Shown here: piece by piece, positions 53,240 to 62,559 of the stretch
Numbering within the stretch: the stretch's first letter is position 1
Layout: each line of letters opens with the position of its first letter
Assembly (NCBI GenBank): GCA_946902875.1
Contig: OX336359.1
Span: 868,001-932,000, forward strand
DNA: 64,000 nt
Reading direction: 5' to 3'
Source of the DNA: Nematopogon swammerdamellus
Lineage: Eukaryota > Arthropoda > Insecta > Lepidoptera > Adelidae
Notes under the pieces: generated by a model
What the model was told of the DNA's origin: nothing
What the model saw: only the letters and a program-made list of their open reading frames with translations
The model's database searches: none
Program-made: the position numbers and the translations under genes

Positions 53240-56200
53240 GTGAGTAACACTAATTGTAAAATTGTGCCTAACTGTAACATGGGGACTAATTGTAACATTA
53301 ATACTAATTTTAACATTGACACTAGTTGTAAGATTGATAATACCTGTAACGTTGGCACTAATAACCGTGTAGTATTGATAAACCGTAACATTACTACTAT
53401 TTGTAGCATTGACACTAAATTGTAAGATTGACACTAATTGTAACATTGACATTAATTGTAACACTACATGTAACATCGGCAGAAATGATTACTAATAGAG
53501 ACTGTAAAAGTGTGAAAGTATTTATTCATCGTAAAACCCCATAAGTTAGTCGTATGCACCACTAGGTAATTTGTTACACCAAAACTAATCTCCTCTCTAG
53601 CTAGCTATGTAGACTGTCCCCTAAACTGAAAGCATAATCCCAACCTCTTGAAGCGTCTCTCCCAAGATGCAACCGAGAGAACGTTCTTGATGCAAGTTAT
53701 CGCTGCACTTTATTCCAGCCGCACCATTCCAAGTTTAGTACGAACCATCTAATAGCTGTAGGAACGTTCCATTTATCTTGCTAGGTGGTAGGGTTTAACC
53801 CGACCGAATTTCTACCACCGCACTCAATGAAAGATCATTCAAAGGGGCTAAGTCAATAGTGGAAGCACTCACATGACACTTAGTTCACCAAGGTGTTATG
53901 GGCTAATTTCACGGGTGTTATAGACAACCGTTTCCATGGAAAAAATTGCGAGACTCGCACTTGGCTGGTTTTTAGAAGATTTCAACCGCTTGGACGTAAT
54001 ACGTCCTACTATTTAGTTAGTAGTAAGATCTAATATTTGTATTTTTGTTTTGTTTTATGGAATCTGACACTGTTTGCTACATCACCTACGACATCCGCGA
54101 TGTCAACCCATAACACCTTGGTGAACTAAGTGACATGTCAGTGTTTCCCATCATTTCATGTCGGCTACACTGAACTGGACGGAAAACACGAACTATTTAC
54201 ATAGCCGTGTCGACAGACATTTCGTTCAATGCGGTGGTACCGACACGGGCGGGATAAACCCTACCACCTAGTAAAGAAAAAAGGGAAGGGACCTACATTT
54301 TTTACAGTATTTTATAGCAAAGCTCGCGTATGAGCCCAAGTTTCGTCACTTGGCTGCGAGCAGCGACCCTTTCGTCGTACCATAGTTGGAATCGAGCGAG
54401 AGAAGAGGGTATATCCGTGAAGGTTGTGGGGTAGTGTTCAGACGACACGGCCGTAATTCCTTGATCAATTTTCACTGACAACTAATGCATCATTAGGGGA
54501 GTAGGCCAGAGATGGAGCTAGGATCTGGGATGGATCAGAATATAACATACCTACATATTTTACTTATGTGAGTGCAGCATGTAATTATAACAAGGCAAAA
54601 CTTGTGTACCTAATTTTTAGGGGAACCCTATCCATACGGAGGCCTATTTATTACTAAACCTACACCTTCTGTCTGTCTGTCTGTCTGTCCGTCCGTCCTA
54701 GGGCTGTATCGTTTGAACCGTAATAGGTGTCAGGTTGAAATTTTCACAAAATATGTGTTATTATTATGGCCTGTGTTAAAATTAAAAAATTAAGGGGGGG
54801 TCCCCATACAAGAAACGTGCAAAGAATAGATTAGTAAATATTCACGCTACTATGGCGCCACAGGTATTTATATTTTGCATTATAGAAAGACAACATAATA
54901 TATGAATGTAGTTGTTTGACAGGTACGGATATACGGAACCCTCCGTGCGAGAGTAAAACTCGCACTTGACCGATTTTTTTATGGAAATCGCGACGTTTGT
55001 GGCGTCGAGCCACCCATAAGGTGTCTCACGACGCTCATGAAATTTTTTTCCTTTGCGGGGGGGGGGGGGGGGGGGGGCGGTTACTAATGTCATGCCGGCC
55101 TGACAGGTACCTCTTCACGGCCTAGCGATATGATACGTCTCACAGAATATTTTTAATTAACTAAATGTTTTATAGGAAATGCTCCACTTAAAAATACTAA
55201 TCCACATTCTACTCGAATATGTACGAGTATGTATTTATATTACTAATGTTTTTAAGTTTACACTGTTATTAATTATATTCATTTTTAAGTTTCCGGAATA
55301 ACAGTATGTTTAAAGACTTACATAATTAAGTCGACTTAAGTCGACGTTTCGCCCGCTACGTCACGGGCTTCATCAGGAACTGCGGGAGTTCCTGGAGCCG
55401 ACGTCTGGTGTCCGTTGTATCAGACGTCAAACTTTGTTGACGTTTGAAACTTAAAAATGAATGTATTTATATTGTTAAATGCACAGAACAAAAATTAATA
55501 TGATGAAAAGGATCCGATACATACTCCTGGTTTCCTGGTTGTAGACTTCCAATTGATAAGTTCGAATAAAACTTCATCTTTATTTTGCGAGTGCTCTTGT
55601 TGCTTACTTCAGGGTGCTTGGCGGGTTGGCTCGCACCCTGTATATTTGCTTACCGCTATATTGACGCCGCGCTCAACATCGTCGCTTCGCTACTAAGTTA
55701 TTTATTGCATAGGGTGTCTGTGTTATTAAATGATTATATAGTTTTTCAACTATACTTAGCTACTTTATCCTGAACACAATACTTAGGTTTAAGGTCTTAG
55801 GTTTAAGAAGGAAGACCTTGTGGTATACCTTTGTCATACTCATATACAGGATGTTGTAACGGGCAGTACATTAATTTCGCCAGCGCAATCCTCATGTTTT
55901 TCCGAGACAAAAAATTTAATAAAGTTTTTCTCTAAAGTGTCTAGTTTTGGAGATATTCATTTTTATAATTTATGTTTTCGTCTAGTGTAATTTGACGCGC
56001 GCGGGGGGAGGGTGCTGGCGCGGCAACGGTCGGGGTCGAATAACTCACGCCGCGCCGCCGCCGCCGCGCATCTCCTCTCTCCGCGCACTCGTCCCTGCTC
56101 GCTCATTCATCGCGCGCCTTTATTCCCACGTTCGTGCGGAACATTAGGTCCCTTTACACTAAATAAATCAATTAGTTTGTATGAAAACTGTAACTTTTTA

Positions 56201-58371
56201 TTTAAAGGAATTCAGAAAAAAGTTATTAGACTTTTTTGTTACTGTTGATCCCAATAATCATTTCCTAAATTTAATGTAGTGGCCGTTACAACACCCAGTA
56301 TAGTTACCTAAAATGTCCCAGACTAATAATTGATTATTACTGGCCACCCTATACGTTAATATCAGCGGCGACACAGTTTCTGAATTAGAGCGTGTATCAA
56401 TTTGAATAATATAAATGTGGCCAAACGATACGCGCGTCGAGCTTCAATCTACCCGCACTTCTGCCTTTGATAAATAAATAGGCGCCAAATGATACAGTAT
56501 AATGAGCAGTTAAAAAATATATTGCACTCTACTGTGCCGGCGGCTCCGCTCTCGTTAATATCATCATCATATAACTTTAAGTGAGTTAAACTTGTATAAT
56601 ATAATTGGTTTCTCAGAAACGGCTCTAACGATTTGAATAATTTGAGCCTACCACCTAGTAAGGGGCAAGGGAAGGGACCTACAGTTTTACACCGGTTCCG
56701 AACGGTGAAGCAGCGGGTGTGGGTATGTACGTAAATTTTTCTATCAGAAAAAAAAGCATTGGTAGGTACACGCAGACCAGCTTCGAACAGCAAGAGAAGC
56801 CGACGCCCAGACCACAGGCCATCCGCCTGTAGAGGTATCAAATGTCATTTTAGTATCAAAATGTCAACACTCGTGGACGCTCCTAATTGAATTTATCAAG
56901 TGTAACGAACACGAGTAAGAAGAGAGCATGCAGAAGTGGATAGCGAGGAATGAGGGGGAGCGGGGAGAGGAAAAAGACGATCGTCTTCTTTCTCTCTAGT
57001 AAGAGATTATTTGTAGACTTGATTAACCGAGACAAGTGATTGCGATCCCGCCGTTCCCTTTCCATCTACGCACCACGCACACCGGGCACGGTATGCACTA
57101 TCCCTACACGCTGGACTTACCGCGGTCGCGTACTAACCTCTTCTGCAGATCTTTCCTCTACAGGACCGGTAAACTCTGGAATGCTCTCCCTGCCCATATA
57201 TTTCCCCCAAGTACAGAGTCGGGTCCTTCAATAGGGACTGAGTGCTGCGCATTATCTGCTAAAGGTCGATCCCTTTCCTTTCCATGCTAGTTTCCAAGGC
57301 AGCGTCGTACCTGTCTCGGAACACCTGGATCTCCTGGGCACCACTATTTCCAAAGACATGGGTTTCCGGCAACTAATCGAGTCTAAGGCCAAAACTGCAT
57401 CCCGAAAATTGGGAATACTTTTCCGCAATCGGCGGTTCTTCTCACCGGCACAACTATTCCTGTTGTACAAAACACAGATTAGGCCGGTTATGGAGTACTG
57501 CAGTCACATCTGGGAGGGTAGTCCCCATTATCTGCTAGCATCCTTGGACTCGATACAGCGCCATCCGTCTTGTCGGTGACCCGAAACTTACAGATGGTCT
57601 GGAGTCCCTGAGTCACAGACGATTTGTGGGTTCGCTTAGTCTGTTTTACAGATACTATCACGGACGCTGCTCTGCGGAACTAGCATCTCTTATTCCCTGC
57701 CACCCATCCTATCTCCGCATGACTCGTCGCAGAGAGACTAAGCACCCTTTTGTTGTTGACATTGGGCTTTTGAGAACCCATCGGTTCTCTAAATCGTTTC
57801 TTTGTCGCCCCGCTAGAGTGTGGAACTGTCTTCCGGCGAGTGCATTTCCTGAATCCTTTAACCTGGGTGTCTTCAAGCGTCGTATTAACGGGCTAGACAG
57901 CCTAGCAACAGTCCGCAAATCTGCTGTCATGGCACCTAACTGAGCGTGGTTTCGCGAGGAGAGGTGATTTTGGCTCTGTCGACTGCACCACTGGTCCCTC
58001 AGCACAGCCACACATGCTGGTTTACGTAAAAAAAAATCGATATTGTGGTCCAAACATTCGGCTGAATTACTGCATAATACAGTCGACCAGCTTCGGCAAA
58101 GTATACCTACAGAGCGTTCACCGTAACTTGCCCCTTAAAGTGAGCAATTTCAATCTCTATTACCGAAAGCTTAATAAGGATTACCGCGAGGGACAAGTTA
58201 CGTGGAACAAACTGCAGCTTCATTCCATATTTCAACACCCAACTTGTGCCGTCTGACACAATAAATATATCTCTTTGTGCAGGGGTATGCCTGATCGAAC
58301 ATTCGAGCGGTCGCACTACGGACAAGGTGACTCATCACAACAACGGCTATTCCAGCTACGGACTGTTTCAG
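53065..58371 (+). CDS. C-type lysozyme-like protein lacking catalytic acids (5' part)
   Basis: Two exons, 53065-53239 and 58283-58371, join across a 5.0-kb intron (CACT|gtgagt ... tgtgcag|GGGTAT) to recreate the Trp codon of the conserved WVC motif. The product so far is 88 residues: a hydrophobic signal peptide ending near ASA, TFSRCQLSRELL (the lysozyme N-terminal helix and first cysteine), then WVCLIEHSSGRTTDKV and YSSYGLFQ. Aligned without gaps to C-type lysozymes, the general acid Glu position is Ser and the Asp before YG is also Ser. Hydrolysis is therefore not expected. Lepidopteran lysozyme-like proteins of this type are known as secreted immune factors that bind bacterial cell walls without lysing them. 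Exon 2 ends CAG|gtaaga in phase 0, as in lysozyme genes (YGLFQ|IN). The 3' exons are not in the window. Confidence 0.87.
53245..53475. repeat. Degenerate tandem repeat in lysozyme-like intron 1
   Basis: taattgtaacattgacatta-type units of about 18 bp, roughly 12 copies (ctaactgtaacatggggact at the left, aattgtaacattgacattaa at the right). It starts immediately after the exon 1 donor. Confidence 0.85.
53769..53946 (+). mobile_element. SINE-A, diverged
   Basis: ttgctaggtggtagggttta, cacttagttcaccaaggtgt, ending ccgtttccatggaaaaaa. Confidence 0.7.
54054..54305 (-). mobile_element. SINE-A body
   Basis: tttatggaatctgacactgt, catgtcggctacactgaact, aaaagggaagggacctacat. Confidence 0.8.
54306..54629. 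other. Intron 1 segment, nothing recognised
   Basis: No gene or known repeat supported. Confidence 0.4.
54630..54980. mobile_element. SINE-G, with LINE-C end attached
   Basis: ctgtctgtctgtctgtccgt, ttgaaccgtaataggtgtca, cggaaccctccgtgcgagag, cgcacttgaccga. Confidence 0.7.
54985..55130 (-). mobile_element. LINE-C 3' end with a (G)n run
   Basis: cgtcgagccacccataaggt, gtgtctcacgacgctcatga, a run of about 20 G at 55058-55077, catgccggcctgacaggtac. Confidence 0.65.
55131..55342. other. Intron 1 segment
   Basis: AT-rich. It ends in gtcgacttaagtcgac (55330-55345), a perfect 16-bp palindrome. Confidence 0.4.
55343..55405 (-). ncRNA. Hammerhead-ribozyme-like motif
   Basis: On the minus strand: GACGTC (55405-55400), a stem-loop containing GAACT-cccgc-AGTTC, the core CTGATGA (55376-55370), stem II AGCCCG/CGGGC, then GAAACGTC (55350-55343). 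GACGU pairs with ACGUC as a short stem III, with C as the cleavage-site base. This is the hammerhead order of conserved parts. Stem I is offset by about 8 nt, so activity is uncertain. Hammerheads of this small type are known in Penelope-like elements. Confidence 0.55.
55406..55845. other. Intron 1 segment, nothing recognised
   Basis: An ORF at 55585-55773 (+) is hydrophobic but has no identifiable motif. Confidence 0.35.
55846..56300. mobile_element. Non-autonomous DNA transposon with GC-rich interior
   Basis: Terminal inverted repeats acaggatgttgtaacggg (55846) and ccgttacaacacccagt (56299), bounded by TA on both sides as for a TA target duplication. The interior at 55997-56150 is GC-rich (cgcgccgccgccgccgcgca), unlike the AT-rich flanks. 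Confidence 0.75.
56301..56634. other. Intron 1 segment, nothing recognised
   Basis: No supported feature. Confidence 0.4.
56635..56825 (-). mobile_element. SINE-F with worn head
   Basis: atttgagcctaccacctagt, acaccggttccgaacggtga, then a degraded tRNA-like head (acaggccatccgcctg). Confidence 0.75.
57035..57238 (+). pseudogene. LINE-C RT C-terminal remnant
   Basis: Encodes FPFHLRTTHTGHGMHYPYTL and SRTNLFCRSFLYRTGKLWNA, then LPAHIFPP, and breaks off exactly where LINE-D begins. Confidence 0.75.
57240..58037 (+). pseudogene. LINE-D RT C-terminal region and 3' UTR
   Basis: Frame 57358-57568 encodes MGFRQLIESKAKTASRKLGI, SPAQLFLLYKTQIRPVMEYC and SHIWEGSPHYLLASLDSIQR. A small deletion at about 57568 shifts the frame. 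The second frame to 57943 continues VGSLSLFYRYYHGRCSAELA, RPARVWNCLPASAFPESFNL and GVFKRRINGLDSLATVRKSA. The 3' UTR ends in a tttacgtaaaaaaaa tail. It is the best LINE-D copy here, but 5'-truncated and frameshifted. Confidence 0.85.
58283..58371 (+). CDS. Lysozyme-like exon 2: active-site region, residues changed
   Basis: 89 nt between acceptor ctctttgtgcag and donor gtaaga. It encodes (W)VCLIEHSSGRTTDKV then THHNNGYSSYGLFQ. The active-site strand is fully recognisable, but the Glu and Asp needed for catalysis are both Ser. The donor position matches the conserved intron site after YGLFQ. The exon is too short to stand out as an open frame. Confidence 0.87.
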
Positions 58372-58524
58372 GTAAGAGTATGCACGTATGTGATATTGAT
58401 AATCTATCGTCAGATGCATAAACCATGCAAAAGTGCAATATTGTACAATGCAACTGAAATGTTATGCCACAGAAAGGTGCAGCGGAAGTATGCAACGAAA
58501 GTTTGCAACGTAAGTTGGTATGCA

Positions 58525-58757
58525 AACTGTAGGTCCCTTCCCTTGCCCATTACTCCCATTACTCCAATTGTAGCCGACTGGGTTGGTACCAGCGTACTGG
58601 ATGTAACATGGCCGCATAGCAGCCTCGGCTGTGTTCTCCTCTAGTCCAGTATAGCCAGCAATCTAGGGAACATACCTTCTCGGGGGTGATATTGGCTGAA
58701 TGCATGCGCTTTGGCCCCTCTGACTCAGCCACCCATACCTGATTACATAAAAAAAAT
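58525..58757 (+). mobile_element. SINE-F body and tail
   Basis: ctgtaggtcccttcccttgc, gtagccgactgggttggtac, cagccacccatacctgatta and an A-rich tail. Lies 150 bp past lysozyme-like exon 2. Confidence 0.75.
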
Positions 58758-59124
58758 ATTACTTAGAATTTATGGCCATGGATGGCAACATTTTTTCCTA
58801 TCTGAAAATCGTGACTCCAAAATCTAGACAAAAATAGATCCAAAAAAACGAGAGATAATAAGAAGGTCGCCCATTTAAGCTGCTCTACGAGGCCAAGACA
58901 AAAATTTACAAAATTATAAAAAAAAATTAACGGCCCAACAAATACCATAAAGAAGCCTCCTTAAGACCACTTGAGCAGAGTAAAGAAAACTCGATAGTAC
59001 ACTGAGGAAAACTAATTTATTCCAAGTAGTCGCAAAACAAACCATTAAGAAACCCCCCGAATAGGGTGACCAGTCAATGGACAGATGACCTGTCTTCTAT
59101 TATAAAATATAATTTAAACATACA
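58758..59124. other. Intron 2 segment, nothing recognised
   Basis: AT-rich, no feature supported. Confidence 0.4.
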
Positions 59125-59262
59125 TACCACACGCTGTATCCCGACTATCGGGGTAAGCAGAGTAATCGGAGCTGTGCTGCAGGTACTCTTTTAAACAGCA
59201 CAACACCAACCACCACCTTTAGCAAAGTATTCGGACAAGATAACTATCAAGCAGCAAGTGCA
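59125..59262 (+). mobile_element. SINE-B 5' half
   Basis: cacacgctgtatcccgacta, hairpin with cagcacaacaccaacc, agataactatcaagcagcaa. Truncated just before a complete SINE-A. Confidence 0.7.
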
Positions 59263-59280
59263 GCCTCGTTGCAAGCATTG

Positions 59281-59666
59281 TCAGCCTCGTTAGCTCAGTG
59301 GTGCAGACATTCAACTGTCGCTATTGAATGTTAAGCAACGCTGGGTGCGGTCAGTACTTGGATGGGTGACCGCTGACTGTTGGAGGCTGACCGAGGTTCG
59401 GATTCCTCGTAAAACTGTAGGTCCCTTCCCTCCTAATCTTACTTGGTGGTAGGGTTTAACCCGCCCGGGTTGGTACCACCGCACTGAATGAAACGTCGGT
59501 CTAAACGGCTATGCAAATAGTTTGTGTTTTCCGACCAGTTCAGTGTAGCCGGCACGATCAAAGGGGGAAGCACTGACATGGCACCTAGTTCACCCGGTGT
59601 TATGGGCTGACATCACGGACGTTGTAGGTGATGTAGCCAACCGCGTCAGTTTCCATAAACAAAAAT
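59281..59666 (+). mobile_element. SINE-A, complete, with tRNA/5S hybrid head
   Basis: A box cgttagctcagtggtgca; 5S-like internal promoter ttaagcaacgctgggtgcgg and tcagtacttggatgggtgac; B box ggttcggattcctcg; then the body (ttggtaccaccgcactgaat, ttcagtgtagccggcacgat) and the tail ccgcgtcagtttccataaac. Reference copy for the family. Confidence 0.85.
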
Positions 59667-60070
59667 AAAAAAAAGTAAGAACATTTAAAATATTATCCCT
59701 ACATATTATGAGATTCAACGTCTGCCGTTTGTATGTATGTTAGGGTATATGCTTAGTTAATGCTTGTGTTGTGTACTTGAGTGGGCCTGACTTAAAATCA
59801 GCGTCCTTCTCACCGGCTTCCGGGCTCGGTGGTGAGTGACAATAGCTGTGTCAGTACCAATTTTTCTTGTCTGTATTGTGTTTTTATCTGACTGCGCGAA
59901 GCAAAAATGAGGGTAATGTTTTTAGAGTGTATGTGTATGTTCGTTTCTATAGCAAACGCTGTAGCCTAAACATTATTTCAAAAAACCGAATGCAAAAAAC
60001 TTTACTGAAAAGATAAAAAAAATCTATTTAATCTAAATAATTTTGTTTCAGCACTGTAATAAATAAATGC
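59667..60070. other. Intron 2 segment, nothing recognised
   Basis: No gene seen. Confidence 0.4.
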
Positions 60071-60387
60071 ACCATGCAATGTGTTTTAGTGAAATACCTA
60101 CATACCTACTTAAGAAAATATTAAAATGTACTATAAAATAAACATATCTTGAATGCATAGCAAGTAATAAATTAATGTTATAACATAATGCAGACGGGGA
60201 ATAACCAAATATAATTAATTTTGTGTGTCCCCCGTCTGCAATACCTTATATATAACATTCAAGATAATATATTCATATTACACTATATTAATTTTTTTGC
60301 GGTGCATTCAAGATATGTATATTTTATAGTATATTAAATTATTTGCTTAAGTATGTAGGTATCGAAGCAAAAAACATTGCATGGTAC
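60071..60387. repeat. Nested inverted repeat, 317 bp
   Basis: Outer arms accatgcaatgtgttttagt ... taagaaaatattaaaatgta pair with the sequence ending aacattgcatggt. Inner arms gcagacgggga / tcccccgtctgc pair inside. Likely a foldback element or a MITE. Confidence 0.75.
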
Positions 60388-60629
60388 TTCCACGTCCCAG
60401 GGACGACGGTGTTTGTGGTAGCCCTAGTTCAGGGACTAAACAAATGTCTCCAAAAATCAAATCTGTAAGAACAAATTTGTTCGCGATTCCCGCGGGAGCG
60501 AGACTCACGGAGCGAGGGAGGCGGGCGGGCGAGCGACGTTTCGGATAATTATTTCCCTAAGAGGCAAATAATTATAAAGTTCAGAAATTTCATTGACACA
60601 CATTGCTTAACAACCTCTTAACTTAGCAC
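60388..60629. other. Intron 2 segment with GC-rich patch
   Basis: 60485-60545 is rich in gcgag/gggcg motifs. No gene seen. Confidence 0.4.
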
Positions 60630-60775
60630 TTCCGTCGAGTCATGCAGTAGGTATAAAAATCGCACCTTACTGCTTGATAGTTATGGTCGGTGTTGTGCTA
60701 TATATAATTTACCAGCGTTCTTGCAGCACAACACTGATTACTCCGCTTACTCAGATTGTAGGGATACAGCATGAT
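60630..60775 (-). mobile_element. SINE-B, diverged
   Basis: ttccgtcgagtcatgcagta, gttgtgctatatataattta, cagcacaacactgattactc. Confidence 0.7.
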
Positions 60776-61043
60776 GGTGTGTACGCATTGTGTATGCTAC
60801 TTTGCCGCGAGCATCGCTACATTTTATAAAACGCGACATTCGTCTGTCTGTAGTCTTTGGTAGGGATGTGTGTATGTTCGCAAATAATTCGAAAACGACT
60901 CAACCGATTTATACGCAGTTTCCACCGCTTCAATCTCACACATCTACGAATGGTTCTAATAATATAACTTCACGATAAGTATATAAAACATAAGAGGCTA
61001 TTCAGTAGGATCGAATGTGACGGAAGCGGGAGAAAACTGGTCG
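60776..61043. other. Intron 2 segment
   Basis: Reads acattcgtctgtctgtagtc and ttcgaaaacgactcaaccga, the style of TE-internal lepidopteran repeats. No gene. Confidence 0.35.
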
Positions 61044-61824
61044 AAAAAAAAAAATCAGTTATAAAAAACTAAAACCCGACTACGTAAAAGCTAATTATGA
61101 AAATCGTTTAAATAAAAAAAAATAGTTATAAAAAACTAAAACCCGGCTACGAAAAAGCAAATTATGAAAATAGTTTAACTATAACTAAAAATAACAAAAT
61201 AATGTTTTCCATATAATTTATCAGATACAGCAATTCTCTTTTTATATTGATTTTACCTTAGCACTAACTCTATAAATTTTGATAAATTTATTATTTTTAA
61301 CGTTCTAAATATAGAGCCGTGGTCGGGCGTTCTTCGTTCAACAAGACAAGTGAGGCCCTCGTCGTGCATTATTAGAGCGCGGAACTTAGGACGGCCATCG
61401 CCATTGTGTCATACTGGCATCTTTTTGTAAGATCAGTCAGAGCCAATCTAAAATTATTATAAGTAGATACATAGGTACATACCGAACGTCAACGGCTATA
61501 ATGCACAACGACGGTCTCACTTGTCTTGTTGAACGAAAAACGCCCGACCACGGCTCTATATTTAGAACGTTAAAAATAATAAATTTATCAAAATTTATAG
61601 AGTTAGTGCTAAGGTAAAATCAATATAAAAAGAGAATTGCTGTATCTGATAAATTATATGGAAAACATTATTTTGTTATTTTTAGTTATAGTTAAACTAT
61701 TTTCATAATTTGCTTTTTCGTAGCCGGGTTTTAGTTTTTTATAACTATTTTTTTTTATTTAAACGATTTTCATAATTAGCTTTTACGTAGTCGGGTTTTA
61801 GTTTTTTATAACTGATTTTTTTTT
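61044..61824. repeat. Long inverted repeat, about 330-bp arms
   Basis: Arms 61044-61373 and 61498-61824 are almost perfect reverse complements (aatcagttataaaaaactaa against ttagttttttataactgatt, with few indels). Spacer 124 bp. Each arm contains a direct repeat of ataaaaaactaaaacccg. If transcribed it would make a long double-stranded hairpin. Confidence 0.9.
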
Positions 61825-61895
61825 ATTTTAGGCTTTTTTAAAAACTGTTTGCATACTTTAAATGTTGTATGTAACTCGTATATTGATTTTTTTTT

Positions 61896-62192
61896 ATGGA
61901 ATCTGACACATCACCTACAGGCTACAACATCCGTGACGTCAGCCCATAACACCGGGTGAACTTGGTGCCAAGTTAGTGTTCCCTTCGGTCGTACCGGCTA
62001 CACTAAATACATAGCCGTTTCTACCGACCTTTCATTCAGTGCGGTGCGGTGGTACCAACACGGGCGGGTTAAACCCTACCACCCAGTAATAAAAGAAGGA
62101 AGTCATATCCCTTAGTCGCCTTTTACGACATACACGGGGAGAGATACAGTGGGGCTATTCTTTTATATAAGTACCGGCCCCACACGGTACAA
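61896..62192. mobile_element. Chimeric SINE: A body joined to B end, second copy
   Basis: Minus-strand A body (ttatggaatctgacacatca ... cgggcgggttaaaccctacc) switches at about 62095-62110 to the plus-strand B end (cgccttttacgacatacacg ... taccggccccacacggtac). Same junction as at 1-168. Confidence 0.8.
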
Positions 62193-62559
62193 AATTGATA
62201 CTATCCGTCCGTTTATTTGTCGTGATCTTTATTTGAAACTAAAGTTTTCTGCAAATAGCGCATGAGTGAGTACCTACATATATATACAAATTATGTATAG
62301 TTGAACGATGTATAGTCTTGAAGTAAAATGAAAAGTCAGTCAGAGCAAGACCGAAGACTGAGCTGTGTAAGTACACGATTTTCTTTGTCTATGTAAGTAA
62401 ATATATCTGGCTGGGGTGAAGCGGATTCGGGAAGTAAGTAAACCAATCAGTTCAAGGCCGAAGACCGAGGGAGGTTTCAGGTTGTACATAGTTGAATAAT
62501 GTACTCACTCGAAGCAGGTAAGCCACTAAGGCGAGGCCAAAGCTACTGATATTATTTTT
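62193..62559. other. Intron 2 segment, nothing recognised
   Basis: Contains repeated phrases around caaggccgaagaccgag (about 62450), and cagagcaagaccgaagactg at 62340. No gene seen. Confidence 0.4.

Noticed and set aside
53099..53476. Minus- and plus-strand frames overlapping lysozyme-like exon 1 and its donor
   Set aside because: Shadows of the exon, extended through the stop-poor tandem repeat in the intron.
59320..59390. 5S rRNA gene
   Set aside because: Only the internal control region is similar, and it is embedded between tRNA-like boxes in a SINE.
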